From positions 13,702,001 to 13,766,000 of the forward strand of contig CM121342.1 of the NCBI GenBank assembly GCA_051530055.1: DNA of 64,000 nt, given 5' to 3'. Positions 11,183 to 22,015 of the stretch are shown one piece after another. Both the position numbers and the translations under genes were made by a program. The first letter of the stretch is position 1. The number at the start of each line of letters is the position of its first letter. The notes beneath the pieces are model-generated. The model ran no database searches, was not told the DNA's origin, and saw only the letters and a list, made by a program, of their open reading frames with translations. The stretch comes from Neoechinorhynchus agilis (lineage: Eukaryota; Acanthocephala).

Positions 11183-14100
11183 TTATTTAACTGAAAATGT
11201 TGAAGATGAGTTTCGTTCTTCGCTTCTCTGTTGATGCTGATACGGCATCGGTTGTGGTTGTGATGCCCGTAGGTCGCTCTGAGAACTAAAAGCTGCCGGA
11301 ACCGTAGATGGGTATTGTCCTTTAATGCTTTGTGGAGTCATGTATTGGTAGGCCGGATCCGGATGGCTGTTTATAGGTGCTCCAGTTGACTCATAGATGG
11401 GTAACGAGGGTTGCATCGGTGGATGTGGCATTGGCTGCTGATACATGTATTGAAAATTTTGCGGGTATAGTGCAGGTTTATGAGGATTGGGATGACTACT
11501 GTCTTGCGGATAATGGTGGTTGCTGTAATGAGCCGGATACTGTTGAGGGTGTTGTAAATGTCCACCGAGTTCATATTGAGGGTCACCTATAAGTAAAAGC
11601 CATTACGCTTACCTCTTACAATTAGTTTCATTGTGGACATGGGATTTAAAGCAGGATAAAATCTGGAAATTATATGTTACGAACGTCAAAAATGAATCAT
11701 TTTCTGTATAACTCGTTCAAAAAAAACCTAAAATGAAATTTTTGTTAAAGACAAAAGCGCTAAATTAACGTTATCCCAAACCAGTTTCAAACTCGTAAAC
11801 CATGGCGTTATTTTTTTACTTACCGTGAAGGTAGATATGATTATAATAGTTTTCATTCGCATAATCCTTCGCATGATGCGATACTGTTCCCTGGAATGAT
11901 GTGAATGAACCCATGGGATAGTATTTAAAGAAGTCCCATTACTTCGTATGTATGACTATCAAGAGATCCAGACCTTTTATAAAGACGCAGGAATTCATCC
12001 ATGCTAACTAAATTGTCTTTGTCTTCATCATACTAAAATCATCGAATGCAAGCAATAAAAAAAAGACGAAAACCTACAAATCGCATGAACTCTTCGCGCA
12101 TCCGATTGGCTTCCTCGTTTCTTTCAACATGATCGATGCCACTCGTGGAATTGAACGTATTGTCAATCTACAAAACGTATAAATTCTTAACGTTAAAGAG
12201 CACAATAGATTACCTCCTTCTCAAATAAGGCGGTAACTTCGTTTGCGTCTAAATACCCATTCCCGTCGATATCTTAAGATAGGAACTATCGAATTAAAAG
12301 TTAAGTGTAGATGGACCTATTGTATTGTGCCATTCAAAAGTGAAGCCACAGTGCCGAACAAGCTCATTTTCCCTTGAGCGTACTTCTAAATATGCTTTTC
12401 TCGGATATATGCTTTTATACTCATCCTATGTTGTTCTGATAAAAATTACTGTTAAGAGGCATTCATTATTTTATCATAAGAAATGGCAATCAAGTTTTCA
12501 ATACCTCACTCAAATTGCACTTTTTAAGTGAGGAATTTTACTAAAAAGGTAGCTATCAATCAACTTTTTCTCTATGAATCTCATTTCGAATTTTAAATAG
12601 GCAAAACAACTTCAGCCGCCACTTGCAGTTATAAAGTTTATGTTGACACGCAAAAAGTATCCTGTTATTAAGGGCTCGTTTATCGTGGCGTCTTTATAGT
12701 CGAATTCCAATGTTTGAAAAAACAAACCATGAAGCTTAAAGAAAGTAAGCGGATCGAAATGTTCAGGCTCCAGATTATCCATTTCTTGCCAAACTTTATT
12801 CAGTTGCTTTTTGCTTCCCTATGAAGTAAAGATTAAAAGGTCGTAAAATGGACGAGATATATCAAATATCTAACGGGTGGATCGAATTTAGTACTTTCAG
12901 CCACTTGCTTCATTAGCGATCTCCGTTGTTCAATCAACTCTTTCTGTTTATCAGGTTTCAAATGCTTCAATTAATTTGTGAAATTGAACGTGTTCAAAAC
13001 GCAAAATTCACCCTAATACTTTTCAAGAACTTCTCGTGTTTGTGGTGCTCATAAACTTCAAAGGCAGCACGCCGGCGACGGTCGATCTCATTTAAATCGT
13101 GACTTGCTCTTAATAAGAGTTTTCTCAGGTCCTTTTCTCCAAAAGTATCCCTTCGACTTTTCTTCCAATCTAGATATCCATACTTCGATTTTTTTAATGT
13201 ACCTATCAGACAAAAGGTATTGTGAAAATGTCGATATGTGAGGTACCGGGGAATGTGATTGGGATTATTGCTTAGGTCTATACCCTGTAAATGATTATTT
13301 ATTAAAGACGTTTCGAACCTCATCGGGTTCATCATCAGTTCTAAAATACAAGTGGATACGTCTTTAATAAGTAATCATTTACCGGGTGTAGACCTAAACA
13401 ATAATTCCCAAAAGCATTGTGCTCTTTTCCAAGACAATACATCCTTATACCTCGAATACTTGATCGCGTCCCTAGAAATGATGGATGGAGGTTATTAAGT
13501 GTAGAAGATGTGTTGAAATTAAGGATTTAAAAAATTTAAGAATAACATTTTGACCAATTTAATTGCATAAACTTCAAGCAAAATAGGATTTTCGATAAAA
13601 GTATAGTTGAGCCTATGGGAATCTTAGGTCTAGGACACAATCTGTTTTCCTTTTTATTCACAAAAATGCGTATTTAAATAGATTTTTCATGTATCTGAAA
13701 TTTTAACTGCTGCAGAACTACAATTTATCCAGACAGAATGTTTCCAATGGGTGTTCTGCTAATAATTCAAAGTATCGACATGACTTTTGTATATATTTCT
13801 AATTATATCGACATGTGAGATACCGGGGTTATATGATTAGAATTATTGTTTAGGTCTTCATCCGGTAAATGTTTTTTAAAGACGTTCTGCTAATTTCGTC
13901 GGGTTCAGCATCATTTTTTTAGTTACTAAAATACGCTCCTTTTAATATCTAACAAGCTGATAATGAATCCGAATTACCTAAACAATAATTCTAATTATAT
14001 TTTTTTTTGTGACGGAACACTTGAAATATTTTATTAGGTGGCACAATATTGTGCCGATATATCCGACCTAGTAAATTACTTCAAATTTTTCACTAACGTA

Positions 14101-14804
14101 AGATGTGTTATTCTTCGGAAATCTACATGCCATAGTTTACGTTGTTACCTAATAGTATAGATTGTTTGGAATCCGAAATTGGATAAAATTGTTCAAAGGC
14201 TTCGAATTCGCATAAATTCAATTTTTTGATGTATTCCATGATTCTATATTCAGGTTAGTAAAAAGAATTATAATGCCAATTTAGAGTTTAAAAACATCTT
14301 CGTTATTAAGTATCCAGATAAGCCTTGATTCTACTAGCGCTTAGAAAATGTACCTTTTAAAATTTTCTTCACTTTCTGTATTTCCCGCTGCTTAGCTTCA
14401 TCGAGCCAACTTCGGACATCGGAAGGCAGATTTTCCATTATGTAAGAAGTAGTGTTGCTGTTCAGAGACTGTAGGGGAACTGAAATTTTTGTCGATTAAA
14501 CTACTGCTCCCAAATTTACCCTAAATCCTTTATCCTCGATTTCCTCAAAGACGTCCTTTAACCTTTCTATCGCTGTTATATTCTCGTACACTTGGTTTAG
14601 ATATTCAACATAAGACAGCTTGTCGAGCTAAATATTATTTTTAACTTTTACATATATTTGAAAAACGCATTGTACAATGTCGTTTGTTTCGTCCTTGTAA
14701 TCACTCGGATTGTAAAATTTATCAAGTTCTTCGCTGAGTTGTTTTGCATCATCGAAAGTCCATAACATTGCCAGTAAAAGCAAAGCAATTGGTGATTGAA
14801 TCAT
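11183..14804 (-). CDS. NUCB1: Nucleobindin (Ca2+-binding, secretory-pathway EF-hand protein)
   Basis: A spliced gene on the minus strand. ATG at 14804 starts a signal peptide (MIQSPIALLLLAMLWTF). Successive short exons give YVEYLNQVYENITAIE, LPSDVRSWLDEAKQREI, GEKDLRKLLLRASHDLN (the basic nucleobindin segment, about 13000-13200) and GSKKQLNKVWQEMDNLEP with FDPLTFFKLH. Two EF-hands follow: DIDGNGYLDANE (about 12200-12270) and DEDKDNLVSMDE (about 11980-12030), both with full Ca-ligand positions. The FFKLHD codon is completed across an intron of about 460 bp. The C-terminus is Pro/Gln-rich (MPYQHQQR), as in invertebrate nucleobindins. Family members bind Ca2+ and G-alpha in Golgi/ER. The large intron about 13213-14350 holds two palindromic elements. 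Confidence 0.87.
13261..13409. mobile_element. Short palindromic MITE-like element, copy 1 (in nucleobindin intron)
   Basis: Arms of about 50 bases are inverted copies: 13261-13310 (starting GGGATTATTGCTTAGGTC) and 13359-13409 (ending with the complement). A loop of about 48 bases carries TTCGAACCTCATCGGGTTC. The left flank includes GTGAGGTACCGGGG, which recurs with the other copies, so the element may be longer. No coding capacity. Confidence 0.7.
13831..14000. mobile_element. Short palindromic MITE-like element, copy 2 (same intron)
   Basis: Left arm AGAATTATTGTTTAGGTC and right arm ACCTAAACAATAATTCTAAT are inverted, with the same internal CGTCGGGTTCAGCATCA segment and the same upstream GAGATACCGGGG as copy 1 about 570 bp away. 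It is more diverged than copy 1. Confidence 0.65.
14039..14054. repeat. Isolated 16-bp palindrome GGCACAATATTGTGCC
   Basis: A perfect 16-base palindrome, found again within the foldback elements at 37390-37660 and 51625-51830. Here the longer arms are not evident, so it may be a remnant or chance. Confidence 0.4.
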
Positions 14805-15284
14805 TGGTGGCGGGTTTTGCTGTTTAGTGGAAATTCGAAAGCAAGAGCATAAAACGAAAACAGAGTGTATCCAAGCTGGTGCTGCATTCTTTGAGTACTG
14901 TCATAAGAACATTAAATCTCTTCGCGCAGATTGAAGTTGCTGCAAACTATTTCGATCACCTTTATTAATGGCAGATTGATGGTACGTTTTGATTGCATTA
15001 AAAATTCCTTAAGATTATTCCGCGTTCTTAAAGATCTGAATATATTTCGGCATAAGATATTGATCCTCAAGAAATCACCTATCTGCTCGAAAAGCAACGA
15101 AAACCGTCGATATAGAAAATCGCCGCTCTAAAATATCTTGTTTTTTGCTTTTGTGACTTTGTTTACAAACTTTGCGGTGCATTGATTGACCTAATCTACC
15201 ATTATAAATTTTTCGCCATTGTGCTTATCCGAAAATTGTTTAAATTCATAAATTGTTTTATTAAAATTCGACCCAAGTGCCGGT

Positions 15285-15592
15285 TTAAATCTCGAATTCC
15301 TCTTCCTTAACAGAATTGGATGTGCTAACGGAAGTCTGATCAGACTTAGAATCGATTATATCCTTCACATTTTGTTTAGCGAAGTGCGCACCCTTAAAAA
15401 CATTCACAAGTGAAAGTGTGGCATTCAAAGACTTTTCTTCATTTAAATGAGAATCATTATCGCACGGAACGAGAATTCGTTTTGGCATTCCTTTTGCAAT
15501 TGAGGACCAGGGTACATCTAAAAACCCAAACTATTGCATTCAATACGTCGAAAAGACAAACCTTCAACATACATTCTGACCGAATATGGCAT
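15285..15592 (-). CDS. Small two-exon gene, unknown function (87 aa)
   Basis: Exon 1 is 15562-15592 (MPYSVRMYVE plus one base) and exon 2 is 15285-15517. The 44-base intron has GTTTGT donor and TTTTTAG acceptor and joins in phase to give an Asp codon. Product: MPYSVRMYVEDVPWSSIAKG followed by MPKRILVPCDNDSHLNEEK, then an acidic Ser-rich tail ending KEEEFEI. No signal peptide, membrane segment or known domain is seen. The total coding length of 264 bases is an exact multiple of three. I do not recognise the family. Confidence 0.55.
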
Positions 15593-15989
15593 CGTAGCTT
15601 AGATTGAATCGAAAACGGAACGTGAAAAGTTTGCCATGGTAACCAAATTAGGAATATTCATGATAAGTAGAAGAGTTTAGGCCGAGGTAGTATTGATTGC
15701 AAAATTCAGCAGATATTTATTTTACCTATTTTAATTACAATGTTAAACATATGAATAATATATTTGGCATGAACTATGTCTTCACAGCTGATTGATTGGG
15801 TGATCACTAAGCTACCAAGCTGTATGTTCATCGTTCTTATGCTTTCTTAAAGGTTTCCTTGAGTTGTAACTTTGTTACATTATTGATTCACTCCTTTGGT
15901 TTATAATGTTTTTCTCCTGTTCTTTGGATTCATGCCTTTGAAGAGATTGATAGTTGATTCCTTCATAAAATTATCAGTTTTAATCACAT

Positions 15990-16486
15990 TATCGATAAGT
16001 ATAAGATGACTATTTTTTTATCATACACGGCTGGATTATGGACATACAGTCCATCGATTTCTGTCTGGGAAACGCTGATCGGCGCTCAATGCCCTTGACA
16101 GTACAGTTATAAGTTTGTAAGAATCACCCCGGATCCTCAAATATCTCCCGAAAAGGCGCGACTCATCAGTGGGTTTCCCCTTCCCTTCAACGAGGTATTT
16201 CGTCCCCTTCGGTTGTGGGTCATCGGCGATAATGGTTTTTGAACTCTTTGACCCTGAAATCAACGATCGCCGATGATCATCAACCGAAGGGGATGAAATA
16301 CCGCTGAAGGGAGGAAACTCACTGATGAGTACCAACTCTTCGGGAGATATTTGAGGATCCTGAGGGATGTACAAACTTATAACTGTACGGTGATGAGCAT
16401 TGAGCGCAGATCAGCGTCTCCGGGCCGAAATCGATCCATAATTCAGCCGTGTATGGTAAAAAATAGTCATTTTATACTTATCGATA
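15990..16486. mobile_element. Foldback (palindromic) element of about 497 bp
   Basis: Both ends read TATCGATAAGTATAA inward. The arms (about 220 bases each) remain complementary through CATACACGGCTG, the TGAGGATCC region, ACTCATCAGT and CAACCGAAGGGG, meeting at a central loop near 16215-16260. There is no long coding frame, so it is a MITE-type or foldback transposon. Portions of the arm recur at about 22475-22570 and 41105-41215. Confidence 0.85.
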
Positions 16487-16788
16487 AAAGGCAATCGGCT
16501 GAGCCACGCATAAATATGTTTTAATTGCACTATTTGAAATGTATGTTGAGTTGAAATTTGAGTTAGCGGAGAAGGAAAGGCGAAATGAATCGGAATCAAT
16601 TATAGCATATTTAGCTAAAGGAAGTTTTGGTGTATAAAATAAAACTTTTGAAAAAAGATGTGATGAACCGTTGATGTGAACCTCTCGTGATTTAGCTCCA
16701 CTCAAAACATTAATAAGCATGATATTTAATGTGTTAGCATTAATACTAAGGCGGGTGGCACGTTATATAATACGTTTAAATTGTCAAC

Positions 16789-16978
16789 GTTCTCTCTCGT
16801 CAATCGTCAACGTACAACGCTCTCTCTCGTCGTCTTCGCACATCATCGAATATTTTCTTTGTCACGCGATCAACGCCGTCACAAGATCTAACGTCGTAAA
16901 CAATCGCAAACAAATCTGTGAGCGTCAACGCCGTCGCACGATCTAACGTCGTAAACACTTGCAAACAATGCCGAAACC
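16789..16978 (+). repeat. Tandem repeats in LINE B 5' leader
   Basis: Two kinds of direct repeat: CTCTCTCGTC blocks at about 16791 and 16822, and a 55-bp unit with GATCTAACGTCGTAAACA at 16885 and 16940. Iterated 5' leaders are common in non-LTR elements, where they may carry the internal promoter; that function is inference here. Confidence 0.6.
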
Positions 16979-17559
16979 AAAGCGCCCAACTACCAAGCTC
17001 GCCCCCTGTGACATGGACGATTGTCCTGTTGCAACTCAAATATTCGTCTCAGCTACTTGGGCAGCAGGCCGGAAATTTATTTGCGGTTTCGGTGCAGCCG
17101 CCTTGCTCAAACCTTGTTCTCCGGTTTCCCCTCTTCCCAATAAGTACTAAAACCCTAACCGCCCCCAAACCCTAAACCCCAACCCCTTCCATCTTCAGTT
17201 TCCCCACCTTAAACCTCCTCTTCTCGCTCGCTTCACTCTTTAAATACTGTCCACCCACCCTTTGCTGTCGGCGCCCTCCATGACTCCTCTCCACATCTTC
17301 TCCCCTCCTTAATTCTGTTCCTATCATCTCTCATACTTCTTTTCCTTCGTCCATGCACTCTAAGTCTCACTCTGCTCCACTATTAAAACCGAACCCCCCT
17401 TTCTCCTCGACCTCATTTAAATCCTCCACCTCCTCTCTAGCACCCCGTACTGCTAGAAAAAACCATAAACCCCTACCATCCTTCTACGATTACGTTTCAA
17501 CATTAGCCCCATCAAAACCTACCAGCTTATCTTATGTACCTCGATTTTCCAGTAAAAAG

Positions 17560-19275
17560 CACACACTCTACCGTATTGTATTGTATTGTATTGTATGCAA
17601 CGGTACTTTCCTACGTTGCACCGTAGGTATAAGCCCGTCAGATAGAATTAGACTCCGCAAGGGATCTAAAATACACGACAGCAGTCCTGTTATGCGGGCA
17701 ATTCCCGTCTCTAAAAATCAGGTCATCGTATGTACGACAGTTCCCTTTGCCTTTACGATACAATGTCGTTGGCTTCCAGAAAAGAAACTGTTCACGACCT
17801 GTGGGCAAGATGCCTCGGACCGAATTATATTGCCCGTGAACTGCATTGTTGATCGCTTTATCTGACCATCTGACCTTGAATGCCGCACGTAAGAGAGATG
17901 AATGATTTTGGTCCAACTGCCTCGTCGCCGTTGGTGATAGTGTCCAGGTCTCTGCATTGTAGTAGAGAATGCTCTCAATTAGAGTCCTGAACAGCTGCGA
18001 ACGGAGAGCATCTGGCGAAGACTCTCTGTCAAACAGTGGTTTAAGTTGCCCCATTGCTCTTCAAGCTATAGCTCTCCGTCGGCTGACATCCGCACTCACC
18101 GCAGGAACGTCAGCTCCCAGATAGACATATCGTTCTATCTGTTTTAATTGCTCAACGCCATTCGGCCCTTCGCCAGAGACTATGCGCGACATGCGGAATC
18201 GTCAAGAATTCCGTCTTTTTCGAGTTGATGGTCAGACCAATCATACTCGCCCTCTCGCACGGTCTATTTAGCATGCGTTGATCTCCTTCGACTGTTGAGG
18301 ACATTAATACGATGTCGTCGGCATATGCCATGTAGGAGGCGCGTATCTCAGGATACCTGCGACCTCTTTTCCTCAACAGAATAAATCCATCATCATTCGG
18401 TAGTGCTCATCTCATTGCCCAATCAAGCACCAAGATGAAGAGGAAAGATGCCAATGTGTCACCCTGCAGAACACTTGAAGTGGTGGAAAAGTATTCTGTC
18501 AAACCGTCAGCTGTCTTAACGGCGGACCTTGTGTTTTTATATAATGCCATAACGGATGTGACAATAATCGGCGGCACTCCATACTCCTTTAAGATACCGC
18601 CAATCATCGTTCGATTTACCGAATCGAAAGCTCGACGGAAATCAACAAATACTAGCGTCACATTCGTTTGATGAATTCGTGCCTCCTCGAGGATCCTCCT
18701 CAAAGCCAATATGTGCTCTGTGGTGCCTCGACCTTTCCTGAAGCCGTCCTGTTCAATTCTTAGAAACGGTTCGAGGATTGGATGAATTCGGCATCTCCAA
18801 ATGCTGCTGAAAAGTTTTGCCGTGTTGGACATCAAGGATATACCTCTGTAGTCCTCCACCTTTGTCGAGCAGCATTTCTTGGGGATCATTGTTAAATGTG
18901 CCGTTCGCCAGATTTGATGTACTGAGCTACCATTCATTATACCATTCATTATCGGTATGATTTTTTTGGCAATAGATTCAAACCTCAGAACCTCTGCCAT
19001 TATCCCACCTGGGCCTGCTGCACGTCCCGCACGCATCATTTTCGCCGCAGTGATCGCTTCCTTCACGAAAATCGGTCCAGTGAAGTATTATCTCAGTGCT
19101 TGGGACGATTGTGCCTTTTGGAAGTGCAGGACTCACTTCCAAAGACGATAATGGCGAATTGAGAATTTCCGCAAAATAATTTGCGATTCTCTTTTTTCTG
19201 ATTTCCGGGGAGGGACCTTCAATCAAAGTTGGCTGTCTTTGGGATCTTCCTGTGAGAGTGTTTATCGCTCTCCAT
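17560..19275 (-). mobile_element. LINE A: 5'-truncated non-LTR element inserted into LINE B
   Basis: Antisense to LINE B. Coding parts in order: RDLAWRAINTLTGRSQRQ near 19280, AGRAAGPGGIMAEVLRF, PKKCCSTKVEDYRGISLM, TLVFVDFRRAFDSVNRTM, SSVLQGDTLASFLFILV, SYMAYADDIVLMSS near 18330, and a C-terminal part with LIESILYYNAETWTL ending at 17638. The 3' end carries a short (ATACA)n tail at about 17570-17590, typical of non-LTR elements that end in simple repeats. Frames are interrupted at about 18390 and elsewhere. The clade is not assigned; VLQGDTLAP-type RTs occur in the R4/NeSL-like group. A second copy of the 3' end lies at 39211-39771. Confidence 0.82.
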
Positions 19276-21696
19276 GCTAAATCCCTTTCCAATAATCTTT
19301 TATTCTAACATCCGCAGCCTCCTCCCCAAACTGGATGAGCTCCATATAGTGGCCTCTTCTTGCAACGCCGGCATCCTTGTAATTACGGAAACATGGCTCT
19401 CGCTCCATATCAAATTATCTGCCTTCCTTCCAAACTTTCAAGCTTTTCACCTCACAAGGGACTTCCGAAACGGGGGTGGCATATCGACCTTCATCCGTGC
19501 CTCTCTCCCTTACCATTGCTCTTCACCCTACCTTTTCATCTCCGACGATCTTGAATGGCTTCACATCCAACTTCATCTCCCTCTCCGCAATGGCCAACGT
19601 GATCTCTATCGCTGGCCTTTATCGCCCTCCTTCCTCAAACATCCCCAACACACTTCAACAAATAGACCACCTATTTACTTACCTAACTTCCTCTTCCTCA
19701 GATCACTTCGTCATATTGGGCGATTTTAACAAACTACCGATCCCGCCCTCGCTCTCTCATCTTTCCCAACTCCCTCCCGCCTTGATAAAATTTTCTCAAA
19801 CATCAGGCAATATTCGTGCACTACCAAACTTCCCTCGATCGCCTCGTCTGACCATTGTTCCATCCTTCTCTCCCCCACATCACCTTAAAAACGTTCCTTT
19901 TCCGAACCCTACGTTGTCTGGGATAAGTGTGATCATCATACCCACTCCTTTGCTCCATGTGTCAATTCTCTTATCACGCAAAACCGCTCTACCATCTTTG
20001 GCACCGATCCCTCGATTACAATGGGCTCCTTCTTAAATCTAATAGAATCTGCGATGAAGGCCTCCTCTCCTCGCAAAACAATACGAATCTCGAACCGCGG
20101 CCCTCCATGGTTCTCGCCTTTTCTAAAACGCCTTCAAATCCAGGTCACCAAAGCTTTCCGGTCAGGTAATCTTGCTTACCCCTCCCTCCACTCCACACTG
20201 ACAAAACGCATCCGTATAGCCCGCAAATTGTTCCTCTCATCTCGTCTCTCGTCCGCCCCCAATCGAAACTGGTAGCGTGAAATAAAAAATGTCACTGGTC
20301 TTGGTAGATCCACCCCTTCGCATCTCTCCCCGAATCCGATCTCCTGTCAATCCTTAACTCCATGAATAAAAACCTCTGTCCTCCCCAAACCTCCCATCGA
20401 TTGTCCCAACCTCCCATCTCACGTTCTGACCCGCCCATTCATACATGCCCTTCCTTAGTTTCCCCTCTCGAAATCCTAGAGATCCTTAAACGCCTGCATC
20501 GCCATTCTTCCCCTAATTCGACTATCTTAAACCGGGCCATTCGTTTCATCATCCCGGAACTTATCGATCCTCTAACGTACATAACGAACCTTAGCTTTCT
20601 ACTGGGCTCTTTCCCATCGTGTCTTAAGGAAGCCCGTGTCGTCCCCCTACCCAAAAACGATTAGCCGATTTCCTCCACATCCTTTTGTCCCATCTCTATC
20701 CTCTCTAGAAAAATGTTTTAAAACCTGCCTACTTTTCTTCTTCCTCAAAAGCATCTCCCCTTCTCAATTCGCTTTCCGTCCCAATTGCTCTTGTTCTGAT
20801 GCCCTCCTCTGCATCTACGAAACGCTTGTGCGCAGCTTAGATTCCAGTCCAGCATCAACCGTCCGTCTCGTGCAACTGGATATTTCCAGGGCGCTCGAGT
20901 CGGTCGATCATTCCCTGCTCCTCCAATCATGTGTTTCCTTTGACCTCCCAACTTGGCAACTCGCTTGGATTTTCTCTTTCCTCTCCAACCGCGAACAACA
21001 TATAAAATGGTGAGCTTCATGTTCTTCCTTTCTGCCCATATTTAAAGGGGTCCCCCAAGGCGCCGTACTTTCCCCTCTCCTCTTTGATATTTTTCTAAAT
21101 GATCTCCATCCCCTCGCTCCCTCTATCAAATATTTTCTTTATGCAGATGACCTCACAGTCATTACCATCGCATCTCCCTCTCTCTCCCTCTCCACAACCA
21201 TGGACGAGATCAACCATCTCATTTCCTCGCTCTCCACCCTAGGCCTCTCCCTAAATTTATCCAAATCTTTTGAGCTTCTTCTCCACATTTCCAAAAAACG
21301 CAATCTTATCCCCGCGCCTCTCCCTATCCTCAAACAACGCTCCTCTTCTCTCCGAATACTGGGTCTGATTTTACAAGAAAACCTTAAATGCGATTCCCAC
21401 ATTTCATTTACACTCTCCAAAGCAAACCCTCGTCTTTACCTTCTCAAACTCCTCCGGCGTCTCGGCGTATCCCCTAAACACCTTGCCCACTTTTATCTCT
21501 CGGCCACCCTCCCTATCCTTACATACGCCTACCCACTTTCCTCGCCCTTTCCGCCAATGCTCTCCATTCCCTCGAAACCTTCCAGAAGAGAGCAGCGAGA
21601 ATATGCGGGACTTCACTCCCTCCCCTCGAAGCCCACCTCCACTCCATTTTCTCCAAGAACGCCCTCCGTCTTCTTCAACCCCCTCCACAATTTTCT

Positions 21697-21892
21697 TCCC
21701 TAATCTCTAAATACTCGTCCCTAGTAAAAACCCGGAACCGCAACCTTTTTCATCCCCCCCCTCGCTCGTACCAAGCTCTACCAAAAATCTTTCCTCCCTA
21801 ATCTCTAAATACTCGTCCCTAGTAAAAACCCGGAACCCCAACCTTTTTCATCCCCCCCTCGCTCGTACCACCCTCTACCAAAAATCTTTCCT
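21697..21892 (+). repeat. Tandem duplication of 98 bp in LINE B 3' coding region
   Basis: The block starting TAATCTCTAAATACTCGTCC repeats with period 98, nearly identical. This is a local duplication within the LINE, possibly recent because the two units differ at only a few bases. Confidence 0.75.
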
Positions 21893-22015
21893 CCCTCCAA
21901 GCCCAATCTTTCCTTAATAATCGGAGAACAAGGAAAGGCTCCCAATCGGTCATCTCCTGTACAAAGCCTCCGATCGCACATTAACACTCCTTCAAAGACA
22001 AGTCCCACCTCCCTT

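Larger units (their letters stand above)
16740..22015 (+). mobile_element. LINE B: CR1/L2-like non-LTR retrotransposon, split by LINE A
   Basis: The strand is strikingly pyrimidine (C/T) rich and unlike its surroundings. A repeated 5' leader (GATCTAACGTCGTAAACA at 16885 and 16940, period 55) precedes a small frame at 16967 (MPKPKRPTTKLAPCDMDDC). A Ser/Pro-rich frame follows at 17350-17570. After the LINE A insertion, the AP endonuclease begins (FYSNIRSLLPKLDEL; ITETWLS; ILGDFNKL). The reverse transcriptase follows: VQLDISRALESVDHSLLL, FKGVPQGAVLSPLLF and YFLYADDLTVI. The C-terminal region has the FHPP...RT..YQKSFLP pattern typical of CR1/L2 kin. Several frame changes show it is dead. The 3' end is not sharply defined. 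Confidence 0.8.

Noticed and set aside
16036-16374. 112-residue frame in the foldback element
   Set aside because: It runs across both inverted arms, so it is a by-product of the palindrome.
17145-17190. Telomere-like AACCCTAA/AAACCC runs
   Set aside because: They lie inside the pyrimidine-rich LINE B leader and are irregular; nematode telomeres are TTAGGC repeats, not seen here.
20439-21688. Several minus-strand frames within LINE B
   Set aside because: Stops (TAA/TAG/TGA) are rare on the purine-rich complementary strand because of base composition; no known protein features.
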